NCBI GenBank assembly: GCA_012838305.1
Contig: DUPN01000101.1
Location: 1-48,023 of the forward strand
Direction of reading: 5' to 3'
Source: Bacillota bacterium
GTDB taxonomy: Bacteria > Bacillota > Limnochordia > Darwinibacteriales > Darwinibacteriaceae
Length of the DNA stretch: 48,023 nt
In this document: positions 1 to 8,511 of the stretch, in pieces
Layout of the letters: each line of letters opens with the position of its first letter
How positions within the stretch are numbered: the first letter of the stretch is position 1
Made by a program: the position numbers and the translations under genes
The notes under the pieces: generated by a model
The model's input: the letters and a program-made list of their open reading frames with translations, nothing else
What the model was told of the DNA's origin: nothing
The model's database searches: none

Positions 1-617
1 AGGATATGGATGATCTCCCAGACACCCAGACCAAGTCTGTCTCCCACGCGGAAGGACTCCGTGTAGAGCTCGATCTTGAACTCATAGCTGCCTGGAGGTA
101 GGGATATGGTTTTTTCCAGGGGCGTTGCCAGGTCTGGACGGATCACTTCGTGGATGGCATCATCAATGTGGATGCGGGCACGCATCGCCACTTGCTCGAA
201 AAGATACCCTTCAAGGTCAATGGCAACATGGAGATCACAATCGGCCGGTCGCAACTGGACTTCCAGGACCTGGGGTTCGCCTACTGTGATTTGCGTACTC
301 TGCGGTTTACTCTGGAAATGCACGGTTCCGAGGGCATCAACCAAGAGTACCGTAACATCCCATTGCCCCATTGGTATACGCACCGTGGCTTGGAACTCGC
401 CTTGGTTCACTGGAACCCGTTCCTCCACAATGTGCTTTCCTCGACTGACGACAATATGAGCCTCGACGATCTCCATGGTTTCGCTGCCCTCTAAGGTACC
501 CAAGATGGTGAGGGGACTGTCTTGGGTAAGCGGGGTGATGGGGGTACAGGCAGTGGTGCTGATCAAACAGACCAGCATGACGAGTAGAGAAACGTAAAGA
601 GCGCTCTTGCGGAACAT
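1..617 (-). CDS. Putative lipoprotein, 3' end outside the window
   Basis: An uninterrupted minus-strand frame starts at an ATG (617-615) and runs off the left edge without a stop, giving at least 205 residues. An AAGGAGG ribosome site lies at the right distance upstream. The N terminus (MFRKSALYVSLLVMLVCLIS) is a signal peptide ending in TTAC, an imperfect lipobox with Cys23 as the likely lipidated residue. The rest is beta-rich and reads like one or two Ig/carboxypeptidase-regulatory-like modules (for example LPPGSYEFKIELYTESF), so it is probably surface-exposed. I do not recognise a specific family. It is divergent from cinA. Plus-strand open frames in the same stretch lack ribosome sites and look like shadows. 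Confidence 0.75.
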   Translation of the reverse strand, partial: MFRKSALYVSLLVMLVCLISTTACTPITPLTQDSPLTILGTLEGSETMEIVEAHIVVSRGKHIVEERVPVNQGEFQATVRIPMGQWDVTVLLVDALGTVHFQSKPQSTQITVGEPQVLEVQLRPADCDLHVAIDLEGYLFEQVAMRARIHIDDAIHEVIRPDLATPLEKTISLPPGSYEFKIELYTESFRVGDRLGLGVWEIIHI

Positions 618-649
618 GAACTGCCTCCTTCGTCTCCCTGGGCGTTCTT

Positions 650-658
650 AGTATATCA
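650..658 (-). promoter_or_regulatory. Extended -10 promoter candidate for the lipoprotein
   Basis: On the minus strand the sequence reads TGATATACT, an extended -10 (TGN plus TATACT), about 33 bases upstream of the lipoprotein start codon. The matching -35 position (TTCTTT) is poor. This is a motif-level prediction only. Confidence 0.4.
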
Positions 659-709
659 CATTACGGTTAAAAAAAGAAGATATGAAGTGAAAATTCTGAT
701 AATAAGAGG

Positions 710-1957
710 GTGACGAGCATACGTGCGGAGTTGATCATGGTAGGTACAGAACTGCTTTTAGGCGAAATTGTAGATACCAACGCCACATTTCTGGCGCGCA
801 ATCTGGCAGACCTGGGGATTGATGTATTCTACAAATCCACAGTAGGCGACAACTTGGAGAGAATTTCGGGTGTCGTAAGGGCAGCACTGAGGCGCAGCGA
901 TATTGTGATCATGAGTGGAGGTTTAGGACCTACAGATGACGATCTGGCCAGAGAGACTGTGAGTTTGGTGACGGAACGTCCTCTGGAGGAGAATCCCGGT
1001 GTCCTCCGTGATCTGAAACACTGGTTTGCTGAGCGCTATGGCCAAACGCCCATGCCAGATCAGAACCGAAAACAGGCACTTTTTCCCAGGGGAAGCCAGA
1101 TCATCCCCAATCCAGTGGGCACGGCCCCGGGGTTTTGGCTGGAAAAGGATAACAAGCTTGTCATTGCCTTGCCGGGGGTTTCGCACGAGCTGCGCACGAT
1201 GTTCACCGAGACTGTGGGCCCCCGGCTGTCAAGTCTCGGTTCTGGGCAGGTTTTGGTGACCAGGAATTTGCACTTTGTGGGAATCGGCGAATCCAGTCTC
1301 CAAGAGAAGCTCGCCGATTTGCTCAGGGAGCAAACCAATCCCACCCTTGCACTCTATGCCTCCGGCGGCACGGTGCGGATTCGGATGGCGGTTAAGGCCT
1401 CAACCCGCCAAGTGGGTCTGGGGCAAATGAAAGATCTAGAGGCCGAGATTCGGAAGCGAACGAAGGAGTACTGTTATGGTGCAGATGGACAAACCTTAGA
1501 GGAAGTTGTGGCCCAGAGGCTCGTAGAACAAGAACTTACACTGGCCTTGGCTGAGTCGTGTACTGGGGGACTGATTGCCCATCGTCTGACCAACATCCCC
1601 GGTAGCTCGGCTTTTCTCAACAGAGGTTATGTGGTCTACAGTAACCAGGCCAAAGCCGAGGACCTGGGCGTTGATCCTGCCACCCTAGAACAATTCGGGG
1701 CGGTGAGCGCAGAGACGGCCCGGGAGATGGCCCAGGGAGCCCGGCTGAAGTCGCAAACAGATTTGGGTCTTGCTGTTACGGGAATAGCCGGTCCTACCGG
1801 TGCTACCCCCACTAAGCCTGTGGGCTTGGTATACATTAGTCTGGCTACTTCCGGTGATACTATTGTGGAGAGGCACCTGTGGAAGGGCACACGGGAACAG
1901 GTCAAGAACAGGACCGCACTGATGGCCCTTAAACTTTTGTGGCAGACTACGAAGTGA
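710..1957 (+). CDS. cinA: CinA, competence/damage-inducible protein with nicotinamide-nucleotide amidase domain
   Basis: 415 aa, the usual CinA length. The N-terminal half is a molybdopterin-binding-like domain with the family signatures GTELLLGEIVDTNA (about residues 12-25) and GGLGPTDDD. The C-terminal half, from about residue 255, is the PncC-type amidohydrolase domain with the AESCTGG motif holding the presumed catalytic Ser, followed by VVYSNQAK. In characterised relatives this domain deamidates nicotinamide mononucleotide, and CinA is linked to NAD salvage and competence. The start is a GTG with a purine run (AAGAGG) directly abutting it, so initiation is probably weak. An ATG nine codons in would cut into the conserved fold. 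It stands two genes upstream of recA, a familiar Gram-positive association with one gene interposed. Confidence 0.92.
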   Translation: MTSIRAELIMVGTELLLGEIVDTNATFLARNLADLGIDVFYKSTVGDNLERISGVVRAALRRSDIVIMSGGLGPTDDDLARETVSLVTERPLEENPGVLRDLKHWFAERYGQTPMPDQNRKQALFPRGSQIIPNPVGTAPGFWLEKDNKLVIALPGVSHELRTMFTETVGPRLSSLGSGQVLVTRNLHFVGIGESSLQEKLADLLREQTNPTLALYASGGTVRIRMAVKASTRQVGLGQMKDLEAEIRKRTKEYCYGADGQTLEEVVAQRLVEQELTLALAESCTGGLIAHRLTNIPGSSAFLNRGYVVYSNQAKAEDLGVDPATLEQFGAVSAETAREMAQGARLKSQTDLGLAVTGIAGPTGATPTKPVGLVYISLATSGDTIVERHLWKGTREQVKNRTALMALKLLWQTTK

Positions 1958-1985
1958 CCTGGGTGTGACCGGAAGGGGGGCGCAC

Positions 1986-3419
1986 ATGAAGCAGTTCATC
2001 AAGGACCGGCGTAGGCATCTACCGGTTCTTTTTGTTTTCGTGGGCCTCGTCCTGTTCATTAACTTGTTTTCCACTACAGACTTCCGACTGCTGTCAGTAA
2101 TGGTCAATCTAAGACTGGAACTGGGTTACCGGCCCCAGACGCAAATTAGCCTGCCTCCCATTGGAGAAATTACTGCGACCACCCACTGGCTGCCGGTACG
2201 CCTCAGGTTGGAGCTGAGAAGCATAGACTTGGCGCTGCTGCGGGGCGTGGTTTTCTCTCCTGCTCCAAGCGCGGAGGAAGTATGGGATGCCATTCGCCAA
2301 GACGCGCAGCGGATGGTCAGTCTATTTGCCCTGAAACTGCTAGCTTTGGGCAGCCTAGGAGCGGTGTTCCTTCTGTATTTGGCAGACATTCGAAATCCCA
2401 AACAAATTATGTGGGGTGCCGTACTCGGGGCTTTGACCGTGCTTTTTGTCCTCGGTACCCTTTACTTTAGCTATGATCCCACGGGTTTTGAGCGCTTGGA
2501 ATATAAGGGGATCATCGAAGCCGCTCCCTGGGCTCTGAATTTGGCCTGGCAGGCCCTTGATCAAGTTGAAGAACTGGGAGAACGAGTTCAGACTCTAGCA
2601 CGTGATCTCTATACTGTCCTCCAGGACTTGGAAACCCTGGGTCCTCTGGGATTGGTTAACGCTGACATTTTGGCCTTGCATGTCTCGGATATTCATAACA
2701 ATCCTGTGGCCTACAATTTCGCCAAGCAGGTGATCGATAGTTTTCCTGTGGACTTTGTGATGGATACGGGGGACATAACCGACTGGGGGACTGCACTGGA
2801 AGCCGAAATCACCGCGCGCATTGGGGAACTGGAAATCCCCTATTTGTTTGTTTCGGGAAACCACGACTCCCCTGATGTCTTGGCCAGGCTGTCCACCATC
2901 GAAAATGCAGTCGTGATCAGCCAAGAGGAACAAATTGTCTTAGGTTTAACGATTGCCGGAACAGGTGATCTGGTAGCAGACAGCTATTTGGCCACACCCG
3001 CGTCTTACAGCGAACTAGACGCCTATGCCGCAGAGCTGAACCGTTATTGGAGTAACGTAGAGCCAGTACCGGACATTTTCATGGTGCACAACCATCGCTT
3101 GGCTGAGGGGCTGACACCGGGGCTGTTCCCGCTGGTGGTTTACGGCCACACCCATCTTTGGAGTGTGCAGGAGGAAGGGGGCACGGTGTACAGCAATGCG
3201 GGCACAACCGGTGCTGCAGGAATCCGAGGTTTCCAGGGCAGAGAACCCCTTCCTTACAGTCTATCACTGCTTTATTTCATCCTCGATGAGGAAGGCGGCT
3301 TCGTTTTGCAGGCCATCGACGGTGTCCATGTCACAGGTCTAGGCACGAGTTTCTCCTTACAGAGAACATTTGTAGAACATGGCAGGAATCATGATGAGAA
3401 TGTAGAATTACTACCCTGA
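1986..3419 (+). CDS. Membrane-anchored calcineurin-like metallophosphoesterase
   Basis: 477 aa. I chose the ATG at 1986 because AAGGGGGG sits just upstream; a GTG at 1965 has no comparable site. Predicted helices lie near residues 12-28, 112-133 and 142-160. From about residue 225 the metallophosphoesterase motifs appear in order: SDIHNN, DTGDITD, SGNHDS, a lone-His VHNH segment, and YGHTHLW with a following SNAGTTGA. These supply the ligands for a two-metal site in the family. The large N-terminal membrane part and an extracytoplasmic-looking loop between helices 1 and 2 suggest a phosphodiesterase or phosphatase working at the membrane. The substrate cannot be read from sequence. It starts 28 bases after cinA and precedes recA. 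Confidence 0.8.
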   Translation: MKQFIKDRRRHLPVLFVFVGLVLFINLFSTTDFRLLSVMVNLRLELGYRPQTQISLPPIGEITATTHWLPVRLRLELRSIDLALLRGVVFSPAPSAEEVWDAIRQDAQRMVSLFALKLLALGSLGAVFLLYLADIRNPKQIMWGAVLGALTVLFVLGTLYFSYDPTGFERLEYKGIIEAAPWALNLAWQALDQVEELGERVQTLARDLYTVLQDLETLGPLGLVNADILALHVSDIHNNPVAYNFAKQVIDSFPVDFVMDTGDITDWGTALEAEITARIGELEIPYLFVSGNHDSPDVLARLSTIENAVVISQEEQIVLGLTIAGTGDLVADSYLATPASYSELDAYAAELNRYWSNVEPVPDIFMVHNHRLAEGLTPGLFPLVVYGHTHLWSVQEEGGTVYSNAGTTGAAGIRGFQGREPLPYSLSLLYFILDEEGGFVLQAIDGVHVTGLGTSFSLQRTFVEHGRNHDENVELLP

Positions 3420-3473
3420 TGTCCAACGGTGAGTTGGTAGAGTTGCTTTCCGGGGGGAAACGCTGAGGACTAC

Positions 3474-3498
3474 ACAGGATCCGGCACGGATCCTGTTT
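3474..3498 (+). terminator. Hairpin after the metallophosphoesterase gene, possible terminator
   Basis: A perfect 9-bp inverted repeat, ACAGGATCC-GGCAC-GGATCCTGT (3474-3496), lies 54 bases after the stop codon. Only two further T follow before GG, so the U-tract is weak. It may terminate poorly or act as a processing hairpin. Confidence 0.5.
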
Positions 3499-3530
3499 GG
3501 CAGGTTTCTCCCTTTTCTATGGACTTAAGG

Positions 3531-3546
3531 CGAACACTTGTTTTCG
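3531..3546 (+). promoter_or_regulatory. LexA (SOS) box candidate upstream of recA
   Basis: CGAACACTTGTTTTCG resembles the Gram-positive LexA operator (CGAAC-N4-GTTYG): the left arm matches perfectly and the right arm is imperfect. It lies 22 bases before the recA start codon, where a DinR/LexA site would block transcription. A TTGGCA element at 3497-3502 could be a -35, but I find no convincing -10. Confidence 0.55.
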
Positions 3547-3568
3547 ATGAAAGGAGCGATGAAGAAGT

Positions 3569-4606
3569 ATGACAAGCGAAAAGGAAAAGGCATTGGATCG
3601 TGCTGTGCTGCAGATTGAAAAGCAGTATGGTAAGGGATCCATCATGAAACTGGGTGAGACTGGGTCGATCTCGATTGAAGCCATTCCAACGGGTTCACTG
3701 GCGCTGGATATTGCCTTGGGAGTGGGAGGAATTCCTCGCGGACGCGTTATCGAGATCTATGGCCCCGAGTCCTCCGGCAAGACCACACTAGCCTTGCATG
3801 TGATGGCTGAAGTCCAGAAAAACGGAGGCATTGCCGCCATGATCGACGCGGAACACGCTTTGGATCCAGGCTATGCAAGGAAGCTTGGCGTAGACATAGA
3901 CAATCTCTTGATATCACAGCCAGATCATGGTGAACAGGCGCTGGAAATCGCCGAACACTTAGTGCGCAGCGGAGCGGTAGACGTGGTGGTCGTTGATTCG
4001 GTGGCCGCGCTTGTACCGAGGGCGGAGATTGAGGGGGAGATGGGGGACTCTCACATGGGTCTGCAGGCTCGCTTAATGTCCCAAGCCCTGCGCAAACTAA
4101 CCAGTGCCATTGGAAAGTCCAAGTGTACCGTCATTTTTACGAATCAGCTGCGGGAGAAAATCGGTGTTATGTTCGGTAACCCCGAAGTGACACCTGGCGG
4201 GCGCGCCCTCAAGTTCTATGCCTCGGTTCGTTTAGACATCCGCAGGATTGAGACTCTCAAACAAGGCAACGAGATGATCGGCAACCGTACGCGGGTTAGG
4301 GTGTTAAAGAACAAGGTTGCACCGCCCTTTAAAGAGGCCGAATTTGACATCATTTATGGAGAAGGGATTTCTCGAGAAGGCGACATCCTCGATTTGGCCG
4401 CCGATCTAGAGATCATCAACAAGAGTGGGTCTTGGTATTCCTATGGTGACTTGCGTCTCGGTCAAGGACGAGAAAACGCTAAGGAGTACCTAAGACAAAA
4501 CCCAGAACTTACAGGTGAAATTGAGGTCAAAGTCAGGATGGCCAAAGGATTGGTAGAGGCTGAGGGAGTCGAAGAGAACGGTGGAACCGACGAAAAAGAC
4601 GAGTAA
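3569..4606 (+). CDS. recA: RecA recombinase
   Basis: 345 aa, the full family length. RecA polymerises on single-stranded DNA, catalyses ATP-dependent strand exchange and stimulates LexA self-cleavage. Visible motifs: Walker [10 protein letters not shown] from residue 65, Walker [11 protein letters not shown], the loop around [20 protein letters not shown], the [16 protein letters not shown] segment, and [18 protein letters not shown]. The acidic C-terminal tail is conserved. The ATG is preceded by AAAGGAG 12 bases upstream, a slightly long spacing; a nearer ATG at 3559 is out of frame. Its last 26 bases overlap recX, so the two are translationally coupled. A LexA-like box upstream suggests damage induction. 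Confidence 0.98.
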   Translation: MTSEKEKALDRAVLQIEKQYGKGSIMKLGETGSISIEAIPTGSLALDIALGVGGIPRGRVIEIYGPESSGKTTLALHVMAEVQKNGGIAAMIDAEHALDPGYARKLGVDIDNLLISQPDHGEQALEIAEHLVRSGAVDVVVVDSVAALVPRAEIEGEMGDSHMGLQARLMSQALRKLTSAIGKSKCTVIFTNQLREKIGVMFGNPEVTPGGRALKFYASVRLDIRRIETLKQGNEMIGNRTRVRVLKNKVAPPFKEAEFDIIYGEGISREGDILDLAADLEIINKSGSWYSYGDLRLGQGRENAKEYLRQNPELTGEIEVKVRMAKGLVEAEGVEENGGTDEKDE

Positions 4607-5063
4607 TGCTAGGGTACAGGCGCTCAGGCTGCTGACCGTAAGGGATCGCAGCGTGCAGGAGTTGCGAGATCGCTTGCAGCGCCAGTTTGCCCAGGAGGAA
4701 ATCGAAGAAACCTTGGATTATCTAGAGCGCATTGGCTACCTAGATGATTTGCGTTTCGCAAAAAACCATGTTCAATATCGTAATCGCCACAGGCCAACAG
4801 GTAACTACCTGCTCCGATTGGAACTGCGGAGTAAAGGGGTGCGGGACAGTTATATCGAACAGGCCTTAAACTCGTCTGCTTTGGAATATGAGTTGGCTCT
4901 ATCCTTGGCCAAGCAGCGTTTGGGACGCCTAGAGAGGGTGGACGCGTTAGCCCGGATGCGCCGGGTTTGCGGCCTTTTACAGCGTAGGGGTTTTCCGGCG
5001 ACGGTGGCACGCCGGGTCGTTTGCGAATTGCTTGACAGGGATCCGGAAAACGAATACAATTAA
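4581..5063 (+). CDS. recX: RecX, regulator of RecA
   Basis: 160 aa. RecX binds RecA filaments and limits their extension and ATPase activity. The family appears here as three-helix repeats, with [20 protein letters not shown] typical of the first repeat and [13 protein letters not shown] of the second. The start is a GTG inside the recA tail. No ATG is available nearby, and the homology-like region begins soon after ([20 protein letters not shown]), so the 26-base overlap with recA is real. Coupled translation with recA is the usual arrangement. A hairpin terminator follows about 80 bases downstream. Confidence 0.93.
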   Translation: MEPTKKTSNARVQALRLLTVRDRSVQELRDRLQRQFAQEEIEETLDYLERIGYLDDLRFAKNHVQYRNRHRPTGNYLLRLELRSKGVRDSYIEQALNSSALEYELALSLAKQRLGRLERVDALARMRRVCGLLQRRGFPATVARRVVCELLDRDPENEYN

Positions 5064-5141
5064 GACGGGTTGTGCACACCGACCCAGTTACTTCGAAAAC
5101 GACATGAAAAGTCTGACACGCAGTGATCTCAAACACGGAAA

Positions 5142-5170
5142 AAAGCTGAGTCTAGGCTCGGCTTTCTTTT
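5142..5170 (+). terminator. Rho-independent terminator after recX
   Basis: AAAGCTGAG (5142-5150) pairs with CTCGGCTTT (5157-5165) through nine pairs including one G-U, with a TCTAGG loop and a following CTTTT. It separates recA-recX from rny. Confidence 0.65.
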
Positions 5171-5195
5171 CTAAGGTTTTTCCGGAAAGGAGGAG

Positions 5196-6746
5196 GTGAA
5201 CAGTATCGATTTATTGCTTACATTGATTAAGTACGGATTGGTTGCAGTCCTGGCAGCAGCCCTGGGATACTTCATTCGCAAGACAACTGCCGAAACGACC
5301 ATCAAATCCGCTGAAGAGGAAGCTAGCCGAATTTTGCAGGAAGCAGAACGGGATGCGGAGACGAAGAAGCGCGAAGCGTTGGTGGAAGCCAGAGAAGAAA
5401 TCCACAAATCTCGCTCCGAGATGGAAAAGGAAGCGAGAGAACGCCGTACCGAACTGAACCAGTTTGAACGACGGCTGTCTCAGAAAGAAGAGACTCTGGA
5501 CAAGCGGAGCGATTCACTTGAACGCAAGGAAGAGAATCTGCAGCGCAAGAGTCGCGAAGTGGAACAACGCCAGAATGAGGTCAATGAGCTTCTTCAACAA
5601 CAGCGCAATGAACTTGAGCGGCTTTCCCACTTGACGAGTGAGGAGGCTCGAGAGCTGATTTTGAAAACAGTGGCCGACGAAGTCAAGCATGAGACTGCAA
5701 TTATGATCCGAGAATTGGAAACGCAAGCACGGGAAACAGCAGAGAAGCAGGCCCGTGATATTATCTCCTTAGCCATACAGCGCACGGCGGCTGATCATGT
5801 GGCCGAATCGACCGTTTCGGTTGTGGCCCTCCCCAATGATGATATGAAGGGGAGAATTATTGGCAGGGAAGGTAGAAACATTCGAGCCCTTGAGACCCTG
5901 ACGGGCATCGATTTGATTATCGATGACACGCCTGAAGCGGTGATTCTTTCGGGATTCGACCCTGTACGCAGGGAGGTGGCTCGAATAGCCTTAGAACGTC
6001 TGATTGCAGATGGTCGCATTCACCCGGCACGCATTGAGGAAATGGTGGAAAAAGCACGCAAAGAGGTGGACGCCGTTATTCGTGATGCTGGGGAGCAGGC
6101 TACTTTGGACACCGATGTGCACGGTTTGCATCCCGAGCTTGTGAAGTTATTAGGAAGATTACGTTTTCGAACTAGCTATGGTCAGAATGTGCTCAAGCAC
6201 TCCGTAGAAGTAGCTCACCTGGCCGGTATCATGGCTGCAGAGCTCGGCGTTGATGCTAGACTGGCTCGTCGAGCAGGTTTACTCCATGATATTGGGAAGG
6301 CTGTTGATCATGAGGTGGAAGGAACTCATATTGAGATTGGCATTGACCTTCTACGCAAGTACAAGGAAAATAGTGATGTCATACACGCTATGGCTTGTCA
6401 TCACGGTGATTATGAGGCCGAAAGCGTGGAAGCGGTTCTGGTTACGGCCGCGGACTCCATTTCAGCAGCTCGTCCCGGTGCTCGCCGGGAGACGCTGGAA
6501 AGTTACATCAAGCGCCTCCAGAAATTGGAGGAGATTTCTTCGTCCTTCGAGGGCGTGGAGAAATCCTATGCGATTCAAGCTGGGCGCGAGGTACGGATCA
6601 TGGTAAAGCCCGATCGTGTAAATGATGCAACAGCTGTGCAGTTGAGCCGAGATATTGTGAAGCGCATCGAAGCCGAGTTGGAGTATCCCGGTCAGATTAA
6701 GGTGACCGTGATCCGCGAGACACGGGCTGTGGAATATGCGAAATAA
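5196..6746 (+). CDS. rny: Ribonuclease Y
   Basis: 516 aa, the normal length for RNase Y, the membrane-anchored endoribonuclease that starts mRNA decay in many Firmicutes. Order of parts: one N-terminal helix (about residues 5-24), a long charged coiled coil rich in Glu, Arg and Lys (about 30-200), a KH RNA-binding domain with [12 protein letters not shown] near residue 218, and an HD phosphohydrolase domain with the metal-binding His-Asp pair in [12 protein letters not shown] near residue 364. The GTG start overlaps the end of a GGAAAGGAGGAGG ribosome site. Upstream ATG codons are absent. A strong terminator follows at once. It precedes an orphan gene and ymdB; rny-ymdB proximity is common in Firmicutes. 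Confidence 0.96.
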   Translation: MNSIDLLLTLIKYGLVAVLAAALGYFIRKTTAETTIKSAEEEASRILQEAERDAETKKREALVEAREEIHKSRSEMEKEARERRTELNQFERRLSQKEETLDKRSDSLERKEENLQRKSREVEQRQNEVNELLQQQRNELERLSHLTSEEARELILKTVADEVKHETAIMIRELETQARETAEKQARDIISLAIQRTAADHVAESTVSVVALPNDDMKGRIIGREGRNIRALETLTGIDLIIDDTPEAVILSGFDPVRREVARIALERLIADGRIHPARIEEMVEKARKEVDAVIRDAGEQATLDTDVHGLHPELVKLLGRLRFRTSYGQNVLKHSVEVAHLAGIMAAELGVDARLARRAGLLHDIGKAVDHEVEGTHIEIGIDLLRKYKENSDVIHAMACHHGDYEAESVEAVLVTAADSISAARPGARRETLESYIKRLQKLEEISSSFEGVEKSYAIQAGREVRIMVKPDRVNDATAVQLSRDIVKRIEAELEYPGQIKVTVIRETRAVEYAK

Positions 6747-6747
6747 G

Positions 6748-6774
6748 ACCAGGCTTCTGCCTGGTTTTGTTTTT
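6748..6774 (+). terminator. Rho-independent terminator after rny
   Basis: ACCAGGC-TTCT-GCCTGGT is a perfect 7-bp hairpin (6748-6765) followed by TTTGTTTTT. It begins one base after the rny stop codon. Confidence 0.9.
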
Positions 6775-6802
6775 GGAAGGTCTAGGTGGGGAGGGAGACA
6801 AT

Positions 6803-7303
6803 ATGGAGCATGAGGGTAATCAAATTGATTTACTGATAGCAGTTCTTGTTCGTTTTCCGCAGATTGGAACAGTTCATTACGAACCTGATGCAAAAACGCT
6901 GCGTTTGGTCTTTCTAGTTAAGGACGCGCCAAAGGACTTTGATCGCTTTGTACGGTATTACCAATCCCACCTGGCGCTCTTCCATAATCTACGCCAGGAA
7001 CATGTTTCGGCCGCCTCCCTGAAGAAGAGTGGGAATGGCGAATTGACCGTGATTGAAGTGATCCGGGATCTCGGCACTATATCCCTAGGTGAACTCAATC
7101 TGATCGTTCGTCTTGTCAGCGATTACTACGGCGACTGTGTGATTCAAGAGGGTTCCGATATGGGGGAAGAGGATCAGGTCGAGCAAAATTACCTGATCGA
7201 GATGCTTCTCATGTCCACCACTTGGCGTCCCTTGGAGCGCCTCACGGGTTTTCGCGAGAATGGGCGGGTTTTGGTGTTTAGTGTCCCGGTTGGAGCGAGG
7301 TAA
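6803..7303 (+). CDS. Hypothetical protein between rny and ymdB
   Basis: 166 aa from the ATG at 6803, which has a good GGGGAGGGAG site; a TTG further upstream lies inside the rny terminator and is unlikely. I do not recognise a family. The protein is soluble-looking with no signal peptide or membrane segment. It has an alpha/beta pattern, with strands such as TLRLVFLVK, LTVIEVIRDLG and GRVLVFSVPVG, and an acidic stretch near residue 125 (GSDMGEEDQVEQNYL). The gene ends four bases before ymdB, so the two are almost certainly cotranscribed. A link to RNA or cyclic-nucleotide metabolism is only a guess from its neighbours. Confidence 0.75.
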   Translation: MEHEGNQIDLLIAVLVRFPQIGTVHYEPDAKTLRLVFLVKDAPKDFDRFVRYYQSHLALFHNLRQEHVSAASLKKSGNGELTVIEVIRDLGTISLGELNLIVRLVSDYYGDCVIQEGSDMGEEDQVEQNYLIEMLLMSTTWRPLERLTGFRENGRVLVFSVPVGAR

Positions 7304-7307
7304 GATC

Positions 7308-8087
7308 ATGAATGTACTGGTATTAGGTGACATATTCGGTAGACCCGGGAGGCGAGTGGTGGCCCAACATCTGCCCCAGCTCAAAGAGGCCTTTGAACCA
7401 GAATTAATCGTGGCCAATGGGGAAAATGCAGCCGGCGGCTTTGGCCTGACGAAGAAGGTGGCGGAAGAGTTGTTTTCGCTGGGAATTCACGTTCTCACCA
7501 GTGGTAACCACATCTGGGACCAAAAGGAGATGTATACATATATTGGTGAGGAACCGCGTATTCTCAGGCCTGCCAACTATCCCCCAGGCGTTCCCGGTTC
7601 GTCTGTTTTCATCCACCGCAGTGAGCGCGCCTCGGTGGCCGTGCTTAATCTGATGGGTCGAGTCTTTATGGCGGATTATGATTGCCCTTTTCGCAAAGCT
7701 GATCAGCTTCTGCAGGAACTTCCCAAGGATGTAACCCACGTCATTGTTGATTTCCATGCCGAGGCCACATCGGAGAAAATCGCTTTTGCGCGGTATTTGG
7801 ACGGCCGCGTCAGCGCCGTCCTTGGCACCCATACCCATGTGGCCACAGCCGATCAACAGATTCTGCCGAAGGGTACGGCATATGTTACGGACCTAGGGAT
7901 GTGCGGGCCCGTTCATGGGATTCTCGGTGTGGAACCCGATGTAGTGATCAATAAGTTCTTAACCCAGCTTCCCGGCCGATTTGCCGTGGCTAAAGGCCCA
8001 GCGTTTTTGAACGGCGTTGCGATTATGCTCAAAAATGACGGCACAGCGGAGGAGATTGTGCGTCTGCACTTCAAAAACTTTTCATAA
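7308..8087 (+). CDS. ymdB: YmdB-family metallophosphoesterase
   Basis: 259 aa, the standard YmdB length. In Bacillus subtilis YmdB is a cytosolic phosphodiesterase acting on 2',3'-cyclic AMP that influences biofilm and motility gene expression. Family motifs are intact: LGDIFGRPGR at the N terminus (Asp8), NGENAAGGFG, SGNHIWD, VDFHAEATSEK and GTHTHVATAD, which together provide the dinuclear metal ligands. I used the ATG at 7308, because upstream in-frame codons fall inside the preceding gene and the family begins right at the first strand. GGAG and GAGG elements precede it. spoVS follows at 92 bases, an order seen in many spore formers. Confidence 0.95.
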   Translation: MNVLVLGDIFGRPGRRVVAQHLPQLKEAFEPELIVANGENAAGGFGLTKKVAEELFSLGIHVLTSGNHIWDQKEMYTYIGEEPRILRPANYPPGVPGSSVFIHRSERASVAVLNLMGRVFMADYDCPFRKADQLLQELPKDVTHVIVDFHAEATSEKIAFARYLDGRVSAVLGTHTHVATADQQILPKGTAYVTDLGMCGPVHGILGVEPDVVINKFLTQLPGRFAVAKGPAFLNGVAIMLKNDGTAEEIVRLHFKNFS

Positions 8088-8179
8088 AAGGAGGATTTTG
8101 CCAGTATACATCTAATAAGCAAATAATGGGATCACAATACAGTAATAGGGTTTTCTATAAAGGAGGTCACCCAGACAAC

Positions 8180-8440
8180 ATGGAGGTATTGAAAGTATCG
8201 GCACATTCCGTACCAAACAAAGTCGCTGGTGCACTAGCCGGAAAAGTTAGGGAAGAAGGAAGAGCCGAGGTTCAGGCCATTGGCGCTGGAGCTTTAAACC
8301 AGGCCGTCAAGGCAGTTGCCATCGCCCGAGGTTTTGTGGCCCCTAGCGGAGTAGATCTGGTCTGCATACCGGCGTTCACTGATGTTGTGATCGATGAGGA
8401 AGAACGTACAGCCATCAAGCTGATTGTGGAGCCAAGATAA
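8180..8440 (+). CDS. spoVS: Stage V sporulation protein S
   Basis: 86 aa and near-identical in length and pattern to SpoVS, a small Alba-like dimeric protein needed for spore coat and core maturation in Bacillus. Recognisable segments are MEVLKVSAHSVPNKVAGALA, AIGAGALNQAVKAVAIARG and IPAFTDVVIDEEERTAIKL. The ATG at 8180 has AAAGGAGG 14 bases upstream. A more distal ATG at 8126 would add an atypical N-terminal extension. In the gap after ymdB a weak TTGCCA / AATAAT pair (8098-8127, 18-base spacing) could be a promoter. A strong terminator follows, so it may also be expressed alone. Confidence 0.97.
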   Translation: MEVLKVSAHSVPNKVAGALAGKVREEGRAEVQAIGAGALNQAVKAVAIARGFVAPSGVDLVCIPAFTDVVIDEEERTAIKLIVEPR

Positions 8441-8457
8441 ACTTTGAGGGAAAAAGG

Positions 8458-8482
8458 CCCACCCACGAAGGGTGGGTTTTTC
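8458..8482 (+). terminator. Rho-independent terminator after spoVS
   Basis: CCCACCC (8458-8464) and GGGTGGG (8470-8476) form a perfect 7-bp stem with an ACGAA loop, followed by TTTTTC. Confidence 0.9.
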
Positions 8483-8511
8483 TTCATATACGATCAGGGA
8501 GGTCTCAGACG

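Noticed and set aside
106-494. Two plus-strand open frames at the left edge
   Set aside because: They lie opposite a lipoprotein gene with a clear start, ribosome site and signal peptide on the minus strand.
4624-5136. A 170-codon minus-strand open frame
   Set aside because: It is antisense to recX and has no ribosome site.
8098-8115. A five-codon TTG mini-gene (MPVYI) after an AAAGGAGG site
   Set aside because: It is too short to support. The same bases fit a weak TTGCCA promoter element upstream of spoVS.
8088-8130. Sigma-H promoter (AGGATTT) for spoVS
   Set aside because: The required GAAT at the -10 position is not present at the expected spacing.
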